64,000 nucleotides of DNA from Gracilariopsis chorda. Taxonomy: Eukaryota; Rhodophyta; Florideophyceae; Gracilariales; Gracilariaceae. This document shows, piece by piece, positions 30,960 through 39,847 of this stretch; positions within the stretch are counted from its first letter, which is position 1, and each line of letters starts with the position of its first letter. The notes beneath the pieces were generated by a model. The model was not told where the DNA came from. It searched no databases and was given only the letters and a program-made list of their open reading frames with translations. The translations under genes and the position numbers were made by a program. The stretch lies in assembly GCA_003194525.1 (NCBI GenBank), contig NBIV01000128.1, positions 62,001-126,000 on the forward strand. Reading direction: 5' to 3'.

Positions 30960-32203
30960 CTAATCGAGGACTATAAGTTCCTCCTCACAATGTGACGCAT
31001 GCCTACGACGACGCTTAGTGTGGTTATCATTACGATGGCGTCGACGTTTAGAAGAACCATGGGGAGTTAAGACTAGTTGCCGGATTTCGGTAACCTCAAG
31101 AAACTCAGAACCACTACCAACGCATCTCTGCAGGCAATATGGGCAAAGCACTAATCTGTATGGCTCCATACAGTCAAAAATATGACCATGATCAGTATCG
31201 ACTGCCAAAGCGTGGTAGACGCCTCCAGTTCCATGCAGAGTGAGAAGATAGACTCCAGGAGGAAGATAAACAACATCTGTGAGACGAATCGAGTGACCAT
31301 TTCCATGAACTCTTTGAAGGTTTGCATCACGCTGAGAAAGGTGTTTTTGTAGATCACGGAGATCTCGAATCCGGGGGCAGAGATACCAAACTGCGCAAAG
31401 GCATTCTGATAACCTTGGAACCTTTCCCAGTATTCATGGCAAACAGAAGCGTGGAGAGCATGCAGCCCATTGCATAACGCTGCGGGGAGACTTAAACCAG
31501 TCTCGTCCCGGAAGCAAATGGGCTGCACGTGAGGTAGCTCGTAATCTCTAAGGCTGGGATTGGGCTTTCGAGAACGGCCATTCGACATTCGTAGATAACG
31601 TCCTGGGTTCTTGAAGCACCACTCATCCACTTCGGAAATTGCCGTGATCCGATTACCCATGCCAAACCTGACATTTCCAGATTCGGTTACGGAATAGAAC
31701 ATCGATGCGTTGGAAGGGGTACCCAATATTCGAAGGGTATACAGATCAATGGCATGTTCGCGCTGATTAGCTTCGTCGCCACCATAATAGTATCCATGTT
31801 TGAATACTATTTTCTCAATTACCCAAGAGTATCCCTCAAGCGTGCCGTAATCGACATTGTCCTTCACGGAGAGTGTCAGCCTCAAACGATAAATATCATT
31901 GAAAGAAAGCTCCTCCCATGGAGAATCTTCCAGGAACATAAGAATATGCGGAACTGCAAGTTGCCAGAACTCTTCTCTCGTGAACTGAACTTCATCACCG
32001 TTGGAGCAATGGATAACGAATTGACGTAGCTGTACCCGGCCGTCCAGAATCTTCACCTTCTATACATCACCACGTCGAGAGAACTTCAAGAGAAGATTAT
32101 CTCTGGGGTTGAATTGAATAGCGTTTATAGCTTTTGTTCTAATTTGATGATGTGAAGGGGCGTCGCATACCGTCTTCTTAGCGGTGGGCTTCGTACGAGC
32201 CAT
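30960..32203 (-). pseudogene. Antisense accessory gene: H3-tail-like N-terminus, putative papain-fold protease
   Basis: Lies on the strand opposite to pol, between integrase and 3' LTR. From an ATG at 32203 it reads MARTKPTAKKT, almost the histone H3 start MARTKQTARKS, then with a one-residue gap AP and HQIRTKAI against H3 AP and KQLATKAA. A TAG near 32064-32066 and a frameshift at about 31340-31400 interrupt one long frame. After some 150 unassigned residues comes LPAALCNGLHAL (candidate catalytic Cys) and, past the shift, LPPGVYLLTLHG, GVYHALAVD (candidate His) and HIFDCMEPY (candidate Asp), the C-H-D order of papain-fold peptidases including OTU and Josephin. CPYCLQRC and a basic tail (SSKRRRHRN, TKRRRRHAS) follow. 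Seen: motifs and order. Inferred: protease fold and chromatin link. Env-like or unrelated proteins remain possible. Confidence 0.55.
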
Positions 32204-32758
32204 TTTGGTTCTCTTGGTTACTTTAATACTACAAGTCAGCTTGTATTAAGAGTATACTAGGGGACTGAAACCCCACTTTAGTACGTCTCAATTAATGCAA
32301 ACGTGGCTTACAGTAGGCTTTCAGTAACCTTTACTAACAAGGATAAATAACCGCTAGACGAAGTGACCGTTTCTGAAGCCTGGTTCAGGTAGATGTGTGC
32401 GCTGACCCCAATTTTGAGCCGGAAGGTGGTGACGCCGGGGCGCAGGGCGCAGAGCGCAGTTCAGAGACGGATGTGGCGCCAGACCGCAGGGCGTAGAGCG
32501 CAGAGCAGAGACGGATGTGGCGCCGGGGCGCAGAGCGCAGAGCGCACGGCGCAGAGCGCAGGGTGCACGGCTCAAGGCAGAAGCAGAAAGAGTGCTGCTA
32601 AGTAGCAGCGTTGAGATGGAGCAGACAGTGCGACGGTGGCGCGGTGGGGCAAGGCAAGAACGCAAAATGGTGTCGAGATGACCGGAAAGAGGAGAAAAGT
32701 AAGAGGAAGAAAAGTTCACTGATAAAGCCGCCTGTGGCGGTGGCTTTGGAGGCAGACT
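32204..32758. other. Gypsy 3' internal region with GC-rich tandem repeats
   Basis: Region between the antisense gene start and the 3' LTR; by position the promoter of the antisense gene should lie here. About 32430-32580 is made of degenerate copies of GCGCAGAGCGCAG and of GAGACGGATGTGGCGCC. A modest purine-rich stretch TTTGGAGGCAGAC touches the LTR and may be the polypurine tract. Confidence 0.45.
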
Positions 32759-32927
32759 GTAGAGGCTGTTCATGTGAACATACTCAATTGGCGTGCATGG
32801 CACGTCAGTCTCTATAAAGACGTTTGATTGGCCCTCCGACGATCTTTCCGGAAATCCAGAGTTAATAAAAGCCGGCCCGTCTGCCCTCTCCTTCCAAAGG
32901 GGGAAGCTTGCCACGTTGTTGCCTTCA
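32759..32927 (+). repeat. 3' LTR of Gypsy element 1
   Basis: 169 bp, same ends (TGTAGAGGC and GCCTTCA) and same AATAAA segment as the 5' copy but about 84 percent identical by eye. Confidence 0.8.
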
Positions 32928-34946
32928 GGAACCATATCGGTTACTGGTAGGGTTCTACGAAGGTTAGGCTTAGAAATTCTTAAACTTTTTATTTTTTTGT
33001 ATAAAGTTACGCGCCAATCACTAGAGCGTCAGTAGCACAATAATTGCATCCACTGGTTGAAATTTCAATACTAGAGTAGTTCTAGCAAAGCAGTACTATC
33101 GCAACCCTTTCTGCATATCCGATAGAATTTCTCCATCAAACTCTGCGGCACAGAGTGGCAAGGACGGAAATGAAAAATCTGTTCGCTTGTTGCGTGAAGA
33201 GCAAGTGTTCTTTCTTAGCTCCGTAGAGTAGACTGCAACCCTGACACAAACGTAGCCTAAAAATACCTTCCAAATAAACACTGAAAAAATTCTGGTCCGC
33301 TGTTCTTGGTGTTCTCAAACACAACTGGTTTTTACAATTGAACGGGCTCTCAATTCTACCTCCCGGTGCTATAGAGATTAGTAACGAAACATAGCGACCT
33401 TCAGCATCAACATCTTGAGTAAAGGGATCCAGAACCCGTCGACACCAATTCTAGGTGCTAATGGGTGATTACTGAAGACGGGGACTGACGCTTTCGATGA
33501 CGTTTGAACTGTTGAAATAAGAGCTATCTCCGAAGATGCAGATTATCTATTCCTCTTTTATTTAGACTGCAACATTTATTTTGAATGACGAGGTCACAGG
33601 AGCGCACAACATGTACACGTACCAAGGGTACCAAGTTGGTACCAAAGGTACCGGTACATCATGTACGGTCGCGAGCAAAACGTGGGACCCAGTTCTCATA
33701 GTTGAGCCGTTTGGCGCATGAAACGTGTCAAACACTACAGTACTCACAGGCAGTACTTGAGCGAGCGACGACTACGACGTGTCCAGTAAACAGAAAGGAC
33801 CTTCCATAGAACGCTCTGAAACACGGCGCCGTGTTCTTATGGCAAAAAGAATAGCTAGTAATGCTCGAGTGCGCCATGCTGCTTCATTTAGTTGCTCCTT
33901 CTCTCTATTTATTGATTCTGCAACGTGCGTACGGAGTTCGACATATGCCATCTCAGAACTCCAATGCGTTTCGCTCCATGGAAATGGAGCGCGTCACGAT
34001 ACAATGGTTACCACGAAAGAAAACATGGTAGTAGATTCGCTGGTTTAGGGTAAGGAAAAGACTGATGATGGTGGTGCCACCCACTGGGCTATGCAGTTTC
34101 GCAAATCGAAGTTACTAGAGGTGTTAGGGATATTGGTGGTGCTAAAGATAACACGTAACCGTTTACCCCCGTAAGCCTTTAACGCAAACCGTCATTCCGC
34201 TATCTCGGCGTGTGTGCAATGCGTATGTGCATGGGAATGAAGGGAAGTGGATGCAAAACTGGGTGCACGTCGAGAGCTTGTCGTTCAAAAACAGAGATTC
34301 GATCACAGAAGTGGCAAGATTTAGTGCGACCAAATAGGGCAGATGGACCGACTACTGTCCTAAGAAGCTCCGTAACTGAGTTACACCGCTTGCGCTCACC
34401 CGCGTGAACTGGGACAACGGTTGTCAGTGCATTCATATGTCGGCACGAGTCGGCGGTGTCAATGCGCCACATGTAAACAGTACCAACGGCAACCCAACGC
34501 AACCTCGCTTTCCTTTTTTTTTCTTCTCATTTCACGGTTCGCACTGTACCTTTGTGTATTGCTGTGCTCATCATTGCGCCACCCACTTGGAACATCGTTG
34601 TACATCAGCCCACTTGCGTAAGACTTTGCGCGCCAATGCAAGCACTCCCACCTACGCTGCACTTCTCGTCCCCCCAACTCCCCACCCCCCCTAGAACGGA
34701 ACGGCGTTGGCGCTGGTGAACACGACGAGCGAAGAACCACACCCTCAATTCTTGTTCCCTGTGAACGCCAATTTGAATCATTCTCGCCAAACACCTACAC
34801 TCCACGATTACATACCCAACTGTCAGGCTGCCACTCTAAGCTTGCTTACGACCGCTAAGCTCTTCCGCCCACCCTTCAAGTCCACCACCGCCGACGAAAC
34901 AGCTCACACCTGCTTGTACCTCGTGTCCATCTTTGTCCCTACCGAC
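32928..34946. other. Intergenic DNA upstream of the glycosyltransferase-like gene
   Basis: Two kb with no recognised gene. At 33610-33665 there is a cluster of GGTACC palindromes, including a perfect 17-bp one at 33627-33643 (GGTACCAA-G-TTGGTACC). The last 300 bp before 34947 contain pyrimidine-rich runs (TTCCTTTTTTTTTCTTC; CCCCCCAACTCCCCACCCCCC), as upstream of other host genes here. The frame of the next gene is open upstream to 34707 but without an ATG. Confidence 0.35.
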
Positions 34947-36086
34947 ATGGCTGTCAACTCCCCGAAACTTCTCAGCGCCTTTCACGCAACAAAGAGTCGC
35001 AAAGTTGTGCGAAGGGTATCCCACGTTCTTCGTCAATTTCGAGCCTCCCACGCGGGCTGGTTGCTGTCTCTCATCCTGCTTTGCTACGTGCTTCTTGACA
35101 TCACCCGCCATCACCATCGATCCGACATAAGTTCGCTCCAGCTGCTCCAAAATGAGGACCTCATTCGCACCAGAATGGAGGCCGCTCGCAACATGTCAAA
35201 TCTGGGCGACGTTCCTTACAAACTGGGAAACAAGTTTTGCATTCTGCAGCCAACACTTTCTTCGGGTAAATCACAGTGGACTCCGAACGACGCCCGAAAT
35301 CACATCGCCTTACGCGCCTTCTTAAGAACGTTTGCAATGACCGTCACCGAGGGCGAGCGCAACAATTTTCGATTTGCTATTTACTACGGTCATGATTCTG
35401 ATGACCCCGTGCTAGGTTCTCCCACACTGCGAGCGGTATTCCAATCCGAAGCGAAGCGCATTCTCCACGACGCCGGCTTTGAACAGGATGCCGTGCAACT
35501 TGTGTTTACCCCGCTTTACGGTCTGCACGGCCGCATCAACGCTATTTGGAACGTACTGGCGAAAGACGCATATTACGACGCTTGCGACTACTTCTTCATG
35601 TCAAACGACGATATGGTCTTCTTCACCAAGTCCTGGGTCTCCAGCGCGCGCGACTCCTTGAACGGTATAGGCTCTCCAGCCGGCCATAAACGGCCCTGCC
35701 GATACTTTGGAATCGTCCGTTTCAAGGACGAGTGGGCCAGTTGGGCCACTTTCACCTTCCATGTATCAACTCGCATGCACATGGAGATTTTTGGCGGTGT
35801 GTATTACCCCGTACCGTACAACTCGGCACACAACGACTACTGGATTAATTACGTTTACCGACAGTTTGATGCCAGTAAGTTCCGCTCCGAAGTTCGCGTC
35901 AGAAATCGCGTTGATGATGTTGATTATGCATTGGCGCATCCTAAAGATACTAGCAAGATTGCCCCTCCACGATACGAATATGACAAGCTTGGAAACGCTC
36001 GGAAGCACATTATCGAAGGCAGAGCACGCGTTCAGCAATGGCTTAAGCAATATCAAAAGACATCAAGATGTCAGAAACCTCTTTAA
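34947..36086 (+). CDS. Type II membrane glycosyltransferase-like protein (GT-A type)
   Basis: 379 residues from the only plausible ATG. Topology is of the Golgi type II kind: a short basic N-terminus (SRKVVRRVSHVLRQFR), one membrane helix near residues 32-50 (GWLLSLILLCYVLLDI), a stem, then a globular lumenal domain. FRFAIYYGHDSDDP and LYGLHGRINAIWNVLAKDAYYDACDYFFMSNDDM (split here: LYGLHGRINAIWN, then CDYFFMSNDDM near residue 217) resemble the GT-A nucleotide-sugar fold, in which an acidic DxD-like motif binds metal and donor. The end YWINYVYRQFD fits an acceptor-site loop. Substrate unknown; a role in cell-wall galactan or glycoprotein synthesis is only a guess. Single exon. Not assignable to a CAZy family by reading alone. 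Confidence 0.6.
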   Translation: MAVNSPKLLSAFHATKSRKVVRRVSHVLRQFRASHAGWLLSLILLCYVLLDITRHHHRSDISSLQLLQNEDLIRTRMEAARNMSNLGDVPYKLGNKFCILQPTLSSGKSQWTPNDARNHIALRAFLRTFAMTVTEGERNNFRFAIYYGHDSDDPVLGSPTLRAVFQSEAKRILHDAGFEQDAVQLVFTPLYGLHGRINAIWNVLAKDAYYDACDYFFMSNDDMVFFTKSWVSSARDSLNGIGSPAGHKRPCRYFGIVRFKDEWASWATFTFHVSTRMHMEIFGGVYYPVPYNSAHNDYWINYVYRQFDASKFRSEVRVRNRVDDVDYALAHPKDTSKIAPPRYEYDKLGNARKHIIEGRARVQQWLKQYQKTSRCQKPL

Positions 36087-36884
36087 GGCCTAGGAAATCA
36101 TGAATGTGACTTCGCATTTTCGGAAACGATTTACCAAAAGGACTCGTTCATAAGGACCACTCAAAAGAAACCCAAGATTAAGTGCAGGTTATGCTGATTT
36201 TGGTGTGAAAGATATGAGTCATTCAACATATAACAAAGTGTACATAGGCCGTCGTTTCACTTCTCTATGGTTGTCACGTATGTCGATCCAAACTGGAATG
36301 CATTAGTGCAGTAGTGCAGTCGTGCACACGATGTGCGTTTGGCTAACGTGCACATCGGCGTCAGACTCTACATTCCAGTGCTCAGTTTTCTTTACAATAA
36401 GTACAATGTTAACCACCGCTCAGTGCGTCGCTTCTTTACCAGGCATTTTCTGTGACGCATGAACTCTTTCCCATCAACGTTGCCCTCAAAAAATAGCCAA
36501 CCAGCAATTGTCTCACTCCAAGCACACAAATAACTTTCTTCACTCCTTTAGCACACTGCGGGCGACGGATTCAGAGCTTTGGGGGAGGCGTACTACAGCC
36601 AACGGTAATAAAGAATTGACTAGTTTGTTGCATCGCGTTCTCGATATTAGGCTTTAAGACCTGGAAAGGGCTTATGTGAGAGCATCGCAGCTCAGTGGAG
36701 AATTGCAATCAGGGTACATATGTGAAACGATTTATGTGAAGATTCCTTAATAGAGAAGGGTTCTTCGCGTGAGGAGTCTACCTTGCCTTCCGGATTAGGA
36801 ACACGGCCCATATGCAAACACACGTATAACGATGCATCACTTTCTGCTTTCCGGCACTTGTCGCAACAGTTGATTGAACGCCGC
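36087..36884. other. Convergent intergenic spacer
   Basis: No gene recognised. A 9-bp inverted repeat ACTGGAATG/CATTCCAGT (about 36294 and 36371) encloses a GC-rich run with GTGCA repeats. It lies between two convergent host genes. Confidence 0.35.
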
Positions 36885-39056
36885 TTAGATGACAAGCCTT
36901 GGTTGGGCTCTTATCCAAGCCTTCCAATGTACGTCATTCATTAACGTTTCTTCGTTTCCGACGACCACGAGGAGGAGTCGTGCCCTCGTTATACTGACAT
37001 TCAATCTTCGCCAGTCCTTCAAGAAACCGACCTGACCAGTCATATTGCTTCGAACGGCCGAAACGAGAATAACGTCCCTTTCCTGTCCTTGGAAAGAATC
37101 CACCGTGCTTATTTTCATGTCACTGTTTTCACCCTGGGCGATCATATCGTGCAGGAGACGAACCTGTCCTTCGTAAGGCGAGATAATCCCGATGTCCGAC
37201 GTTCTAAATGTCTTCTCGCTTACCAAAGCTTTACCTTCGGTGCGTGGTTCCAGGAGAGCCACCAGTTTTACCACAGCCTGAGCTTCACTGTGATTTAGAA
37301 GGGAAGTGCCCACCTTTCCTGATTCACGTGACGTTGATACGCTTTCTTCAACGCCATTCTCAACATTGCAGAAGAACGACCGGCCCTTTGAGAACAGACG
37401 AATGGCTTCGTCCGAGAGATTCTTTGGAGCGACTCGGTCCTCGGATCGCACTCCGTCTCGTAACAAACCGGAGTAGAAGTGCGCACAGGGAAAGCTTGCA
37501 ATGCTAGGGTGCATGCGATATTGAGTATCTAACAGTTGCACTCCAACGCCAGCCAGCCAAAGTCTCAAAAACATGCTTATCCCCAAACCTTCTGTGTTAG
37601 ACAGAGAGGTTGTTGATAACACCGTTGGGGGCAATTGACAGTGATCACCGATAAGCACGCATTGCGAGGCAATATCGTTGGAAAACGAGAACGGTATTAG
37701 GGTATCCGGCTCGGTAACTTGAGTTGCCTCATCGATGATTACAAATGAAAACTTAAAGTCCTTGATCTCGTCCCTACCACTCCCAACACAAGTCGCGACA
37801 ATGACATCTGCACTTCTCAAAATGTCGTGTGCTACGACTTTTTCTAGGGCTCTTAGATTCACGTTCAGTCCCTGTTCCACATCACGCCTCGCTTTCCGAA
37901 CTTGCTTGTTTCGCTCCAGAAGTCCATCTAGTGACATGTTCCATAGATCCTCTTGCACCGCTGAGACTCTGCCCAGTCGAACTACTTTGGCTTTAGGACA
38001 GGTTTTCAATATATTTCGCATAAGGTTATCTGTAGCGACATTTGTACCGGCACATGCAAGTACAGGGCCGATGTTCAGCTGAAGAATACATGAGATGAGA
38101 TGAGAAGCCATGAATGTTTTCCCGGTTCCAGGAGGTCCTTGTACTAGCGTGAATCTCCTCTGTAATGCTTTTCTTATGGTTCGTATCTGACTTCGGTTCA
38201 GTCGGGGTTTCAATTGACGGATCACCAAATTCGCATCTTCGTCACGAAACCTACCCACCGTTTCACCCGCAATTTGTTCCCACATGTTTTTATTGTCGGA
38301 GAGATGCCGGCTTGCGAGCTCAGTAGCAGACAACTTCGTCTGAAGATCTAAGTACAGATGATCTTGGGTTGCAGCAATAGACATGATCAAGAGGCGGACA
38401 GTGTCTGAAGACAGTGGTGTGCCTTTCGATACAAAATCCAAAGCTTTCACCGCCCGTTCGTAACTAAGGGTGTTGATACCAGCTTCAGCATGAACACACT
38501 TTGCGAGAGCTGCATACGAATCTAGGCGATCTGCTGCCTCTGAGCCTATCGAAGCGGTAACGAATAGCTTTCTCGATTGACGTGATAGAATTAGCGCTTG
38601 AACACTTTCAGTTTCGTAATGAATATCAACAAGATCCCCTTTTCCGAACCGCGATTGTGGAAGGGCCTTTCTGGATTGCAGGGAATACACGACTTCGGCA
38701 AATATTCGTTTTTCTCGACGTATGGCAAGACCGTGCAGTTTCACCATATTTCCGGAGTCTTCGGAACGAAGCTGACGCATCTGTTCCTGTTCTGCGGCTA
38801 CTTCTGCATCTAAAAGTGGCCTGAAGTGCTTGTTGTAAGCCTCCATTGCACTATGAAACGCCTGGCGTTTCGCTGATCGGCCACGTCCTTGTGGACGACC
38901 TTTCTTCATGGATGAACTAGAACGCCTACACGCCCACACTTGAGATGCGCTGGATACGGGGAAAGTGCTGATTCTTACGCAAGATGCAGCAAATGAGAGA
39001 GGCAAGCGCCCTATTCCTCTTAACGGATGCTCAGTTTCTTGAATGCATAGCTTCAT
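36885..39056 (-). CDS. SF1 helicase, UPF1/IGHMBP2-like
   Basis: 723 residues from the ATG at 39056. The N-terminus (LPLSFAASCVRISTFPVSSAS, then a basic Arg/Ser stretch) could be an organelle-targeting sequence. The body has all SF1B helicase motifs: a Q-motif region near 290, Walker A QGPPGTGKTF at about 306, motif Ia GTNVATDNL, Walker B as VIIDEATQ near 440, motif III LIGDHCQLPPTV, motif IV QYRMHPSI near 511, motif V STVDSFQGQERDVI near 649 and motif VI NVSITRAR near 687. A beta-barrel-type 1B domain precedes Walker A (FGKGDLVDIHY). Known members translocate 5' to 3' on RNA or DNA. No UPF1 CH domain and no R3H domain is visible, so the precise member is open; bacterial-like RecD/DNA2-type plastid helicase is an alternative. 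Reading frame intact, apparently single exon. Confidence 0.88.
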   Translation of the reverse strand: MKLCIQETEHPLRGIGRLPLSFAASCVRISTFPVSSASQVWACRRSSSSMKKGRPQGRGRSAKRQAFHSAMEAYNKHFRPLLDAEVAAEQEQMRQLRSEDSGNMVKLHGLAIRREKRIFAEVVYSLQSRKALPQSRFGKGDLVDIHYETESVQALILSRQSRKLFVTASIGSEAADRLDSYAALAKCVHAEAGINTLSYERAVKALDFVSKGTPLSSDTVRLLIMSIAATQDHLYLDLQTKLSATELASRHLSDNKNMWEQIAGETVGRFRDEDANLVIRQLKPRLNRSQIRTIRKALQRRFTLVQGPPGTGKTFMASHLISCILQLNIGPVLACAGTNVATDNLMRNILKTCPKAKVVRLGRVSAVQEDLWNMSLDGLLERNKQVRKARRDVEQGLNVNLRALEKVVAHDILRSADVIVATCVGSGRDEIKDFKFSFVIIDEATQVTEPDTLIPFSFSNDIASQCVLIGDHCQLPPTVLSTTSLSNTEGLGISMFLRLWLAGVGVQLLDTQYRMHPSIASFPCAHFYSGLLRDGVRSEDRVAPKNLSDEAIRLFSKGRSFFCNVENGVEESVSTSRESGKVGTSLLNHSEAQAVVKLVALLEPRTEGKALVSEKTFRTSDIGIISPYEGQVRLLHDMIAQGENSDMKISTVDSFQGQERDVILVSAVRSNMTGQVGFLKDWRRLNVSITRARLLLVVVGNEETLMNDVHWKAWIRAQPRLVI

Positions 39057-39847
39057 ATCGTCCAATATACTAGATCCGTGAAACTGTAGACCCAGACAGA
39101 GACAGATACGTGCCACAACGGAATGTTGACGAAATGGGGGATTGAAACAAGAGCGGATGTCTCCCTGGTATCATTGCGGACTGAAACCACGTTCTGCTGG
39201 AAAGCTCTTCTCTCACTTTCACATCCTTAAGCTTAATGTTCACCGCATTGCCTGGCTTGATCTCAATGATTTGTTCAGGATAAGAACCGGAACTAAACGA
39301 GATCTACGAACACGATTGTTCAGACTATACAGCTCAGAAGAGTGTTATGGATCAGATGCTTGTGAGCTGTTCTCAAGAGGGGTAACCCTCACAGCTGTGT
39401 TGGTGTGTAGCCATATTTTATTGCAGATCAGAATAAATTATGCAGAACAAACTCGATCTACAAACACGGTGAATTGTACAACACGTGTACAATCTTTCAG
39501 CCTTTTTGACTCGCGGCGTAAACGATCGAATGAATAAACATCCTGGGTGAGTGGTGGGTTCGCACGGTTTGCAAAAAAAGAAAGTACATCTGTATCTTAC
39601 ATCCAGCCTCAGAATTCTGAACAAGGGTAAGTTACCCGTGTTCGGAAACTTCCGCACAGCTCTCTGATCCCAAACCTGGAGATTTGATCCATTGGATCAA
39701 ATCAGTAGGCCGCCGCCTTCCTGATCACCGCTCCAATTCCTCCTTCTCTCTAGAGAGTGACGCGGAAGACGACCAACCACCCGCAAAGAAGCCCCGACCG
39801 GATCCTACACCACCCACGGCCGTCACCACTCCTGTATCTTCTCCGCT
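39057..39847. other. Spacer before the hAT element
   Basis: About 800 bp without a recognised gene; it holds the promoter of the helicase gene at its left end. A palindrome-like TTGATCCATTGGATCAA lies near 39685. Confidence 0.35.

Larger units (their letters stand above)
25950..32927 (+). mobile_element. Ty3/Gypsy retrotransposon with antisense accessory gene
   Basis: Two direct LTRs of 170 and 169 bp (25950-26119 and 32759-32927), both TGTAGAGGC...TTCA, bracket gag, pol and an extra opposite-strand gene. By eye the LTRs differ at about 27 positions (roughly 84 percent identical), so the insertion is old. The 5' LTR is followed at once by TGGTAATCTCGAGAAGGG, a primer-binding site starting with TGG. 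Order PR-RT-RNase H-IN is Gypsy order. The flanks (GAAAG and GGAAC) do not form a perfect target duplication, so decay or a recombinant pair of LTRs is possible. Stops and frameshifts in gag, pol and the accessory gene show it is inactive. Confidence 0.85.

Noticed and set aside
31492-31674. Overlapping short frames within the antisense gene
   Set aside because: They are alternative frames of the accessory gene, whose long frame explains the region better.
32393-32605. Plus-strand Arg/Ala-rich frame
   Set aside because: It is a product of the GCGCAGAGCGCAG tandem repeat, not a real protein.
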